Assembly: GCA_008682415.1 (NCBI GenBank)
Contig: VANK01000004.1
Location: 434,001-498,000, forward strand
Source: Acidobacteria bacterium AB60
GTDB lineage: Bacteria > Acidobacteriota > Terriglobia > Terriglobales > Acidobacteriaceae
Direction: 5' to 3'
DNA length: 64,000 nt
Shown here: positions 34,288 through 41,809 of the stretch, one piece after another
How positions within the stretch are numbered: position 1 is the first letter of the stretch
How the letters are laid out: the number at the start of each line of letters is the position of its first letter
Translations under genes and position numbers: made by a program
The notes under the pieces: generated by a model
The model's input: the letters and a program-made list of their open reading frames with translations, nothing else
The model's database searches: none
Told to the model about the DNA's origin: nothing

Positions 34288-35553
34288 TTGAATTCCCAGC
34301 CCCTGTTTCCCGAACGTCTTCCCACCGGCGATGGCATCCTGCCGTCCCAGGAGATCCTTGACTTCGTGAAGACGGGGATCGTCAGCGCCAATCGCGAGAT
34401 CCAGGAGGACCAGATTCAGCCGGCGTCCATCGACCTGCGACTGGGCCGAAAGGCGTACCGCGTGCGTGCCAGCTTCCTGCCGGGAAGGTCCACCACGCTG
34501 CTGAACAAGGCGACGGACAAGGGGCTGCTCACCGCCGAGCTCGACATCTCCGGCCCCACGCTGCTCGAGCCCAACGTCATTTACATCATTCCGCTAATGG
34601 AGAGTCTGGCCCTCCCCTCGGATGTTTATGGGGTCTCAAATCCCAAGAGCACGACGGGACGGCTCGACATCTTCACGCGGCTCATCACCGAACACGGCGA
34701 CGAGTTCGAGCGCGTCCGCAAGGGCTACCACGGCAATCTCTATATCGAGGTCATCTCCCATACTTTCCCGATCCTGGTGGAGGCTGGGCTGACGCTGAAC
34801 CAGCTACGCTTCGGACGCGGCAGCGCGGAGATGGCGGAAGATGCCCAACTCAAGCAGCTTGACCAGGACTCTCTGCTGATTGATGCCGACGAGTCCAGCG
34901 GGCGCTTCGATATCGACCGGGGACTGCGCATCACCGTGGATCTTTCCGGCAACGGTTCCGATATCGTGGCTTGGCAGGCCAAGCGCTTTTCGCCGCCGGT
35001 GGACCTGAGCAAGATCGACCACTATGACGTGGCCGACTTTTGGCTGCCCATCTACAGGAACGAGAAGCGGCAGTACATTCTGGAGCCAGGCGCCTTCTAC
35101 ATTTTGGCGTCGAAGCAGCGGGTGCGCGTTCCAGCCAACCTGGCTGCTGAGATGTTGCCCTATGACCTGTCCACCCAGGAGTTTCGTGTCCATTACGCAG
35201 GGTTCTTCGATCCCGGTTTTGGCTTTGGCCGCGAAGGCGAGATTCCCGGGACGCGAGCGGTCCTGGAAGTACGGGCGAACGAGATGCCCATCCTGCTTGA
35301 GGACGATCAGTTTGTGGGCAGACTGAACTACTTCAGCATGTCCGCCAAGCCCAGCAAGGTATACGGCGGAGCGATCGGGTCGAACTACCAGCAACAAGGC
35401 CTCGCGCTGGCCAAGCAGTTCAAAAGATCCGGCCAGCCGCTGCACGGCAGAGGAGCCAGGCCGGGATCAACCGAAGAATCGAAGACCTCTGGCCCGGGGA
35501 GCAAGTACTCCTTGCTCGAAGCGACGTTTCAAGACGCGGCCAACCGGGGCTAG
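34288..35553 (+). CDS. dcd: double-length 2'-deoxycytidine 5'-triphosphate deaminase
   Basis: Dcd deaminates dCTP to dUTP. At 421 residues this is about twice the length of ordinary Dcd (about 190): the first half has QIQPASIDLRLGRKAYR, VSNPKSTTGRLDIFTRLI and AGLTLNQLRFG; the second half has YILEPGAFYILASKQRVRVP, LSTQEFRVHYAGFFDPGFGF and GTRAVLEVRANEMP, both Dcd-type trimer-fold segments. Similar long forms occur in Alphaproteobacteria. Start: TTG at 34288, preceded by GGAGGATGAA; the ATG in that stretch leads straight to a stop. It stands alone with no partner dUTPase gene. Confidence 0.85.
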   Translation: MNSQPLFPERLPTGDGILPSQEILDFVKTGIVSANREIQEDQIQPASIDLRLGRKAYRVRASFLPGRSTTLLNKATDKGLLTAELDISGPTLLEPNVIYIIPLMESLALPSDVYGVSNPKSTTGRLDIFTRLITEHGDEFERVRKGYHGNLYIEVISHTFPILVEAGLTLNQLRFGRGSAEMAEDAQLKQLDQDSLLIDADESSGRFDIDRGLRITVDLSGNGSDIVAWQAKRFSPPVDLSKIDHYDVADFWLPIYRNEKRQYILEPGAFYILASKQRVRVPANLAAEMLPYDLSTQEFRVHYAGFFDPGFGFGREGEIPGTRAVLEVRANEMPILLEDDQFVGRLNYFSMSAKPSKVYGGAIGSNYQQQGLALAKQFKRSGQPLHGRGARPGSTEESKTSGPGSKYSLLEATFQDAANRG

Positions 35554-35622
35554 GAAGCTGAAGCAAGGCAGATCACCCCGCGATCCGAATCTGCGCCAGG
35601 AAGTATCGACCCAAATCCCTCG

Positions 35623-37338
35623 TCACCTTTGAGCCAGGGAGACGGGTTCATAGCCGGCCCCGCGTAGAACTCTGCCGGGCAAGGCGCCCGTCATCTTGCC
35701 TTGTTCAATCACCGGCGCTCCGTTGACAAAGACGTATTCCATTCCCTGGGAAAGCTGATTGGGCTGCTCGAAGGTGGCGAGGTCCTTGACGGTTGCGGGG
35801 TCGAAGATGACGACGTCCGCGGCCATGCCCTGCTTGAGAACACCGCGGTCGGTGAAGCGCATGCGCTGTGCGGGCAGCGCGCTGAATTTGCGAACCGCGT
35901 CTTCAAGCGAGAGCGCATGATCCTCGCGGACGTATTTCCTCAGGACGCGGGGGAAGGTGCCATAGGCGCGGGGGTGGGGATGCTCCTGACCCAGCAGGCC
36001 CTCCGGAGAAGTTCCCTGCGAGTCGTTGTCGAGGGAGACCCAGGGCTGTTGCAGGGCCAGGGTCACATCGCGCTGATCCATGCCGAAGACCGCCACTTCA
36101 GTGAAGGCCTTGTCTTTGATCAGCAGATCACAAAGGGCGTCGATAGGATCCTCGTGCCAGAGAGCCGCCACTTCTGAGAGCCGTTTGCCCTGGAGCGGGA
36201 TGAGTTCGGGGTTCTGAACGACCGCGATGAGGATGGCATCGGCGCCGGGAATCTCCTGCCATTCGTTGTCCCAGGTGGGTGAGGGGTTCAGCAGGTCGGC
36301 GCGGATGCGGGCGCGCGTGGCGGGATCTTTGAGGCGTTCGATGAGTTTGGCGTCGCCGCCATCATGAGCCCAGGGCGGAATGAAGGCTGAGAAGGTATTG
36401 AACCAGGCCGTGTAAGCATAGGTATCAGCGGCAATGTCCACGCCTGAGTCCCTTGCGGCCTGGATTTGGGCGACAACCCGCGGCATCTTCCCCCAGTTGG
36501 CTTTGCCGGCAGTCTTCAGATGCCAGATCTCCACGGGGACGCCGGCCTCTCGGCCGATTCGGATGGCTTCGGCGATGGCGTCGGATTCGCCGGGGCCCTC
36601 GCTGCGCATGTGGGTTGCGTAGATCCCGCCATACTTGGCGGCTTCGCGGGCGAGGGCGATGAGTTCCGGGGTCTTGGCGTAGGGAGCAGGTGCGTACTGC
36701 AGCGATGTGGAGACCCCGACAGCTCCATCCTTCATGGCCTGGTCGACGAGGGATTGCATCTGAGCCAGCTGGGTGTCATTCGGCTGGATATCGGCATCGC
36801 CCAACACCATGCGGCGGACACTGGTGGCGCCCACGTAGCTGGCGAGGTTGATGCCCATCCCATGCTTCTCAATTTTGGTGAAGTATTCCCCGAGGGTGGT
36901 CCAGTCCGGGTTGATGTGCAGGTGGTCGTAATTGGCGCGGTCGGCGGCGATCATCTGCGCATTGAGCGGCGCCGCGGAGCTGCCTTCCCCTGTGACCTCC
37001 GTTGTGATCCCCTGGTAGATCTTGGAGGGGAGGCGGGGATCGATCAGGATGGACATTTCCGACTGGCCGAGCATGTCAATAAAGCCAGGAGCCACGGTCA
37101 GGCCATGAGCATCGATCGTGCGGCGGCGCGCCTGGGCCTCGAGGTTCCCAATCGCAGCGATGCGCCCCTGACGGATGCCAATGTCGCCGGAGTACCACGG
37201 GGAGCCTGTGCCATCGATGATGTGCCCGTGGCTGATGACGATGTCATATGGCTGAGGAACGGCGGCCACAGCTGCGGATTGCTGCGCTTTGGCAGCTGCC
37301 GATAACGCGAGGACCAGGAACAGGGGAAGGATGCGCAT
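35623..37338 (-). CDS. secreted D-aminoacylase-like amidohydrolase
   Basis: A 571-residue exported protein (signal MRILPLFLVLALSAAAKA) of the D-aminoacylase / N-acyl-D-amino-acid deacylase group. Motifs: ISHGHIIDGTGSPWYSGDI, APGFIDMLGQSEMS, ITTEVTGEGSS, IYATHMRSEG, VEIWHLKTAG and TAFSALPAQRMRF-like end with ADVVIFDPA. Catalytic members have an HxH after GFID; here the residues are MLG, so one metal-ligand pair is missing, although the two later histidines (THMRS and WHLKT) are present. It may have altered chemistry. It is convergent with dcd and divergent from the DUF892 gene. Confidence 0.85.
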   Translation of the reverse strand: MRILPLFLVLALSAAAKAQQSAAVAAVPQPYDIVISHGHIIDGTGSPWYSGDIGIRQGRIAAIGNLEAQARRRTIDAHGLTVAPGFIDMLGQSEMSILIDPRLPSKIYQGITTEVTGEGSSAAPLNAQMIAADRANYDHLHINPDWTTLGEYFTKIEKHGMGINLASYVGATSVRRMVLGDADIQPNDTQLAQMQSLVDQAMKDGAVGVSTSLQYAPAPYAKTPELIALAREAAKYGGIYATHMRSEGPGESDAIAEAIRIGREAGVPVEIWHLKTAGKANWGKMPRVVAQIQAARDSGVDIAADTYAYTAWFNTFSAFIPPWAHDGGDAKLIERLKDPATRARIRADLLNPSPTWDNEWQEIPGADAILIAVVQNPELIPLQGKRLSEVAALWHEDPIDALCDLLIKDKAFTEVAVFGMDQRDVTLALQQPWVSLDNDSQGTSPEGLLGQEHPHPRAYGTFPRVLRKYVREDHALSLEDAVRKFSALPAQRMRFTDRGVLKQGMAADVVIFDPATVKDLATFEQPNQLSQGMEYVFVNGAPVIEQGKMTGALPGRVLRGAGYEPVSLAQR

Positions 37339-37503
37339 GGGGAGTCTCGAGGTGAATTGGGCCGGACAGGATGGCGTGGGGCCATCCTAGCACGGAGAGC
37401 AGGGCTCAAATGCGAGGGAAGATCTCGTGAGCGCCAAAGCCTCCGCGCGGGGCGGGAGGTGCATCTCATTGAAACGTATAGGCAATGACCAGGAGGTATG
37501 TCG

Positions 37504-38028
37504 ATGAAGTGGTTGTCAGAGGATTTCAAAAACCTGCGCGAGATGTTTGTCTTCGAACTGCGCATGATGCTTTCCGCCGAGGAGCAGCTGGTTCGCGCGC
37601 TGCCCAACCTGGAGGTGCGTGCGACGAATGAAGATCTGCGCAATGCCATTCGGTCTCACTTGCTGGAGACCGAAGGGCACGTACGTCGGCTGGAACAGAT
37701 TCTCAAGGAACAAAAGGACGTCGACCCTGCGATCACGTCGATTGGGCCGGAGAAGTGCAAGGTGATGGCGGCACTGGCCACTGAGACCGATGAGATGATC
37801 ACCGATGCGCGGGACGCCTGGGTGCGCGATGCCGGCTTGATCATGGATGCCCAGAGGGTAGAGCATTACGAGATAGCCTCCTACGGAACCCTGAGGCAAT
37901 GGGCCCGGGTGCTGGGCATGCATGGCGCGGCTGACCTGCTGGACAAGACGTTGCAGGAGGAGGTCAACGCAGATCGTCTGCTAACCTCGATTGCGGAACA
38001 GGTGAACCCCACAGCGAAGGTGGCCTGA
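37504..38028 (+). CDS. DUF892 / YciE-type ferritin-like protein
   Basis: A 174-residue helical-bundle protein with DUF892 features: LREMFVFELRMMLSAEEQLV, LLETEGHVRRLEQIL and RVEHYEIASYGTLRQWARVL, which hold the Glu/His diiron ligands (ExxH-type pairs in both halves). YciE proteins are stress-linked with unknown catalysis. AGGAGG lies one base before an ATG at 37498 and seven bases before the ATG at 37504, so the latter is the likely start. It precedes ku by 171 bases on the same strand; co-regulation with DNA repair genes is possible but not shown. Confidence 0.88.
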   Translation: MKWLSEDFKNLREMFVFELRMMLSAEEQLVRALPNLEVRATNEDLRNAIRSHLLETEGHVRRLEQILKEQKDVDPAITSIGPEKCKVMAALATETDEMITDARDAWVRDAGLIMDAQRVEHYEIASYGTLRQWARVLGMHGAADLLDKTLQEEVNADRLLTSIAEQVNPTAKVA

Positions 38029-38140
38029 GCGCCACCGCTGGGGACAAAGTGCGGCAGAAAATTCCGGATCTCTGGAGAATCGTGAATCGACAGTCTGCCC
38101 GATCTTCGATTATCGCGATGATGTTACGCGGTTTAGCTCT

Positions 38141-38162
38141 GCGCGGAGGGCAACCTCCGCGC
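38141..38162 (+). promoter_or_regulatory. GNRA-tetraloop hairpin in the ku leader
   Basis: GCGCGGAGG (38141-38149) and CCTCCGCGC (38154-38162) form a perfect 9-bp stem closed by a GCAA tetraloop, 37 bases before the ku start. No T-run follows, so it is not a standard terminator. It may be an mRNA structure controlling translation or stability. Confidence 0.5.
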
Positions 38163-38199
38163 TCCTGCGAAGAATCTGAACTAAGAGGAAGGGGTTCCG

Positions 38200-39075
38200 G
38201 TGGCGCGTCCTTACTGGTCGGGGCAGATTCAAATTTCGCTGGTTTCGTTCGGGGTGAAGTTGTTTCCGGCAACGGAGGCAAAGAGCGAGATTCACTTTCA
38301 CCAGATCAGCCGCAAGACCGGCGAAAGGGTACGGCACCAGAACGTCTCCGACGGCGAGGAGCCGGTGGAGAAGGGGGACATCGTCAAGGGTTACGAATAC
38401 AGCAAAGGGGAATATGTGCAGATCGATCCCAAGGAGATCGCGAATCTGCGCATTCCATCGCGGAAGACACTGGATTTGCAACAATTCGTGAATCTGTCGG
38501 AGATCGATCCCGCGATGTACGAAAAGCCTTACTTTATTGCCCCCGAAGACGACAGCCAGGCAGAGGCATTTGCGGTCGTGCGCAAAGCGCTCGCGGAAAC
38601 CAGGAAGGCTGGGTTAGGCAAGATTGCGATGAGCGGACGCGAACATGTGCTGGCGATCACGGTTCCCCCCGATGATTCGCAGCCGGGAATGATGGGATAC
38701 GCCCTCCGCTATGCCGAGGAGCTCCGCAAACCCGCCGAGTACTTTGCCGATGTCAAGACGCCGAAGATCAACGACGAGTCCCTTGATCTCGCCAAGGAGT
38801 TGATCAAGCGCAGATCGGCGAAGTTCGATCCTGACAAATCCAAGGATGAGTACGAAGCGGCATTGCGCGCGATGGTGGAAGCGAAGATGAAGAATCTGCC
38901 TATGCCGGCTGAGCAAAAGCGGGCTCCCAAGGCCAAGGTGATCAACCTGATGGACGCTCTGCGACAGAGCGTGGGCGAAGACAAGAAAAAATCGCCGGCA
39001 CGGTCAGCTCACAAAAAAGGCAAGAGCAACGTAACCGAGATGCCGTCGCACGATCGACGGCGCAAGTCGGCATAA
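38200..39075 (+). CDS. ku: non-homologous end-joining protein Ku
   Basis: Bacterial Ku forms a ring around DNA ends and recruits LigD. The 291-residue protein shows the Ku70/80 core: MARPYWSGQIQISLVSFGVK, FHQISRKTGERVRHQNV, KGYEYSKGEYVQID, YFIAPEDDSQAEAFAVVRKA and IAMSGREHVLAI. The C-terminus is lysine/arginine-rich (KKSPARSAHKKGKSN), consistent with the extended basic tail of some Ku proteins. The start is a GTG at 38200, preceded by GAGGAAGGGG. It is separated by only 6 bases from ligD, forming a two-gene operon. Confidence 0.96.
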   Translation: MARPYWSGQIQISLVSFGVKLFPATEAKSEIHFHQISRKTGERVRHQNVSDGEEPVEKGDIVKGYEYSKGEYVQIDPKEIANLRIPSRKTLDLQQFVNLSEIDPAMYEKPYFIAPEDDSQAEAFAVVRKALAETRKAGLGKIAMSGREHVLAITVPPDDSQPGMMGYALRYAEELRKPAEYFADVKTPKINDESLDLAKELIKRRSAKFDPDKSKDEYEAALRAMVEAKMKNLPMPAEQKRAPKAKVINLMDALRQSVGEDKKKSPARSAHKKGKSNVTEMPSHDRRRKSA

Positions 39076-39081
39076 GCGATC

Positions 39082-41727
39082 ATGGCAACCCCTCGCAAGA
39101 CAGCGCCTCGGAAAAAAAAGGATCCGGCAGACGAGCAGCTCGCTCGATATCGCTCCATGCGCGACTTCAATGTGACGCGCGAGCCCAGCGGGGGAAAGGT
39201 ACATTCAGCGGCTCCTAACGGCTCCTTGCCGTTCGTGATTCAGAAGCATGCGGCGACACGCCTGCATTATGACTTCCGGCTGGGATGGAATGGAGTGCTG
39301 AAGAGCTGGGCGGTAGCTAAGGGTCCTAGCTATTACCCCGGCGACAAGCGGCTCGCCGTCGAGGTGGAAGATCACCCAATGGACTACGGCGGCTTCGAAG
39401 GGATCATCCCCAAAGGACAATACGGCGGCGGAACCGTGATGTTATGGGACCGCGGGTCTTGGGAGCCCCACGGCGACGTCGACGAAGGTTTGAAGAAGGG
39501 ATCTCTGAAGTTCACACTGCACGGCGAGAAGATGCGCGGCAGCTGGGCCCTTGTTCGCATGAAGCCTCGCCCCGGAGATCGCGCAGACAAACCAAACTGG
39601 TTGCTGATCAAGGAGCATGACGGAGAAGAGCGTGCCGAGACGGATGCTCCAGTGACCGAGGCCGAGCCGGACAGCGTGCTCTCCGGGCGCAGCATCGCGC
39701 AGATTGCGGAGGACAGCGATCGGGTTTGGAACTCGAATCGTACGGATGGCGCCACGCCCGGCGAACAGGCAGTTCCGAAGCCGAAGAAATCGAAGGCGCG
39801 AGACCGCTCCAAAGATTTGAAGGGAGCTGCCAAGGAGAGGCTGCCTTCGTTCATCGAGCCGCAGCTTGCGTCGCTGGCGAAGGCTCCTCCGTCCGGCGGC
39901 CGCTGGGTCCATGAGATCAAGCTGGACGGATACCGCATCGAGATTCGCATTGACGGCGAGAAGAAGAAGGTGCAGCTGCTGACGCGCACCGGTCTTGACT
40001 GGACCCATCGCATGACGGCGCTGGCCGCGGCCGCCCGAGATCTGCCGGTGAAAAGCGCTCTCATTGACGGCGAGATGGTGGTGCTGCTGCCAGACGGCAC
40101 GTCGAGCTTTGCCGAGTTGCAAGCTGCATTTCAAGAGGGCGCGAAGAAACAGATGACGTACTTCGCATTTGACCTCCTGCATCTGGATGGACACAATTTG
40201 CGCGACCTGCCGCTGACGCGACGCAAGGAAATCCTGCACGACCTGCTGGGAAATGGGGTCGGACCGATTCGTGTCAGCGAACACATCGAAGGCGAGGGCG
40301 CCGTCATCTTCCGCAAGGCTTGCGAGCTGAAGACGGAAGGCATCATCTCGAAGCTGGCCGACGGAAAATATGTGTCCGGGCGTGCGGGCGGATGGCTGAA
40401 GAACAAGTGCGGCCAGGAGCAGGAGTTCGTCGTGGGGGGGTTCACGCTTCCCACAAACGGCAGTCACGGGGTAGGGGCGCTCTTGCTCGGCTATCACGAG
40501 AACGGCGAATTGATCTACGCAGGGCGTACGGGCACGGGCTTTACCCAGAAGATACATCGAGATCTCCGGGACCGCCTCGACAAGCTACGTGCATCAAAGC
40601 CGGCATTTGCAAAGCTGCCGGCGGAAGCGCGCAAAGGGGCGGTCTGGGTGAAACCGGAGTTGGTTGCCCAGGTGGCGTTCTCCACGTGGACGACGGATAA
40701 CCTGGTACGCCAGGCGGCGTTCAAGGGATTGCGCGAGGATAAGCCAGCCAAAAGCGTGGTTCGCGAAAAGCAGGAAGCCGGATCGGGCCGGATCGCGGCG
40801 GAATCCATAGCGCATGAAGGTCCTGAAAAGAAGAAGACGAACAGGACAGCGACTCTGCCCGAGAAACTGCCGATCAAGCTGACGCACCCCGACAAAGTGC
40901 TGGATAGCGAGAGCGGAGCCACAAAGGCGATGCTAGCGCGGTATTACATGGAAATCGCCGAGAACATGCTGCCGCACATCAACGACCGGCCGTTGACGCT
41001 GGTGCGCTGCCCGGACGGCATTGGCAAGGGAAATTTCTACCAGAAGCACCTGAATCAGATGCTCGGTGATGGGTTTAAGAGCATCACAGTGGTTGATCGC
41101 AAAACCGGTGCGCAGGAACCCTACATCACCTTGGCGAATATCAATGGGATCGTGCAGTTTGCCCAGATTGCCGTACTCGAAATCCACCCCTGGGGATCGC
41201 GCAACGAAACCATGGAGCAGCCCGATCGCCTGATCATTGACCTCGATCCGGACTCCGCCATCGATTGGAAGACCCTGGCAGCGAGCGCGAAAGAGGTACG
41301 CAAAAGGTTGAAGAAGTTGGGCCTGACCAGCTTCGTGAAGACCACGGGCGGCAAGGGTCTTCATGTCGTGGTGCCCATGCGCCCGCAGCACGCCTGGTCG
41401 GAAGTAAAGCAGTTCGCACACGATTTTGTGCTCGGAATGGAGAGGGATGCCCCTAGATTGTTCCTGACCAAGATGAGCAAGGCGGCGCGGGTGGGAAAGA
41501 TCTTTCTGGACTACCTGCGCAATGATCGCGGGTCCACGGCGGTCGCGCCGTACTCTCCACGGGCGCGCGTGGGTTTACCGGTGGCCATGCCGCTGCGCTG
41601 GAGCGAACTCGACGGGAAGGAATTGCCACGATTTCAGGTTTCCGACATCCAAGTATGGAGAAAGCGTCTGAGCCGCGACCCCTGGGAAGAGATGCTGGAG
41701 ACCGATCAGGAACTTTCGATTTCCTGA
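39082..41727 (+). CDS. ligD: multifunctional DNA ligase D
   Basis: LigD repairs double-strand breaks with Ku. The 881-residue protein has domains in the order phosphoesterase, ligase, polymerase. PE (about 45-190): HYDFRLGWNGVLKSWAVAKG, MDYGGFEGIIPKGQYGGGTV. Ligase (about 245-540): nucleophile K280 in HEIKLDGYR, DGEMVVLLPDG, and EGIISKLADGKYVSGR. Polymerase (about 590-870): LPIKLTHPDKVL, LTLVRCPDGIG, LIIDLDPD (catalytic aspartates) and TGGKGLHVVVPM. Spacer residues (KPKKSKARDRSKDLKG) are low-complexity linkers. All three domains appear intact. It forms an operon with ku. Confidence 0.97.
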   Translation: MATPRKTAPRKKKDPADEQLARYRSMRDFNVTREPSGGKVHSAAPNGSLPFVIQKHAATRLHYDFRLGWNGVLKSWAVAKGPSYYPGDKRLAVEVEDHPMDYGGFEGIIPKGQYGGGTVMLWDRGSWEPHGDVDEGLKKGSLKFTLHGEKMRGSWALVRMKPRPGDRADKPNWLLIKEHDGEERAETDAPVTEAEPDSVLSGRSIAQIAEDSDRVWNSNRTDGATPGEQAVPKPKKSKARDRSKDLKGAAKERLPSFIEPQLASLAKAPPSGGRWVHEIKLDGYRIEIRIDGEKKKVQLLTRTGLDWTHRMTALAAAARDLPVKSALIDGEMVVLLPDGTSSFAELQAAFQEGAKKQMTYFAFDLLHLDGHNLRDLPLTRRKEILHDLLGNGVGPIRVSEHIEGEGAVIFRKACELKTEGIISKLADGKYVSGRAGGWLKNKCGQEQEFVVGGFTLPTNGSHGVGALLLGYHENGELIYAGRTGTGFTQKIHRDLRDRLDKLRASKPAFAKLPAEARKGAVWVKPELVAQVAFSTWTTDNLVRQAAFKGLREDKPAKSVVREKQEAGSGRIAAESIAHEGPEKKKTNRTATLPEKLPIKLTHPDKVLDSESGATKAMLARYYMEIAENMLPHINDRPLTLVRCPDGIGKGNFYQKHLNQMLGDGFKSITVVDRKTGAQEPYITLANINGIVQFAQIAVLEIHPWGSRNETMEQPDRLIIDLDPDSAIDWKTLAASAKEVRKRLKKLGLTSFVKTTGGKGLHVVVPMRPQHAWSEVKQFAHDFVLGMERDAPRLFLTKMSKAARVGKIFLDYLRNDRGSTAVAPYSPRARVGLPVAMPLRWSELDGKELPRFQVSDIQVWRKRLSRDPWEEMLETDQELSIS

Positions 41728-41755
41728 ATACCCGGTAAAACCTGCCCTATCTGTC

Positions 41756-41783
41756 TGCACCTGAACACCAACAAGCAGGTGCA
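41756..41783. other. inverted repeat between ligD and treY
   Basis: TGCACCT (41756-41762) and AGGTGCA (41777-41783) form a 7-bp stem with a 14-base loop, without a T-run. It may weakly separate the ku-ligD transcript from treYZ; its right arm lies 26 bases before the treY start. Confidence 0.35.
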
Positions 41784-41809
41784 CCGAATCAAAACTGCAC
41801 AGGTGAATC

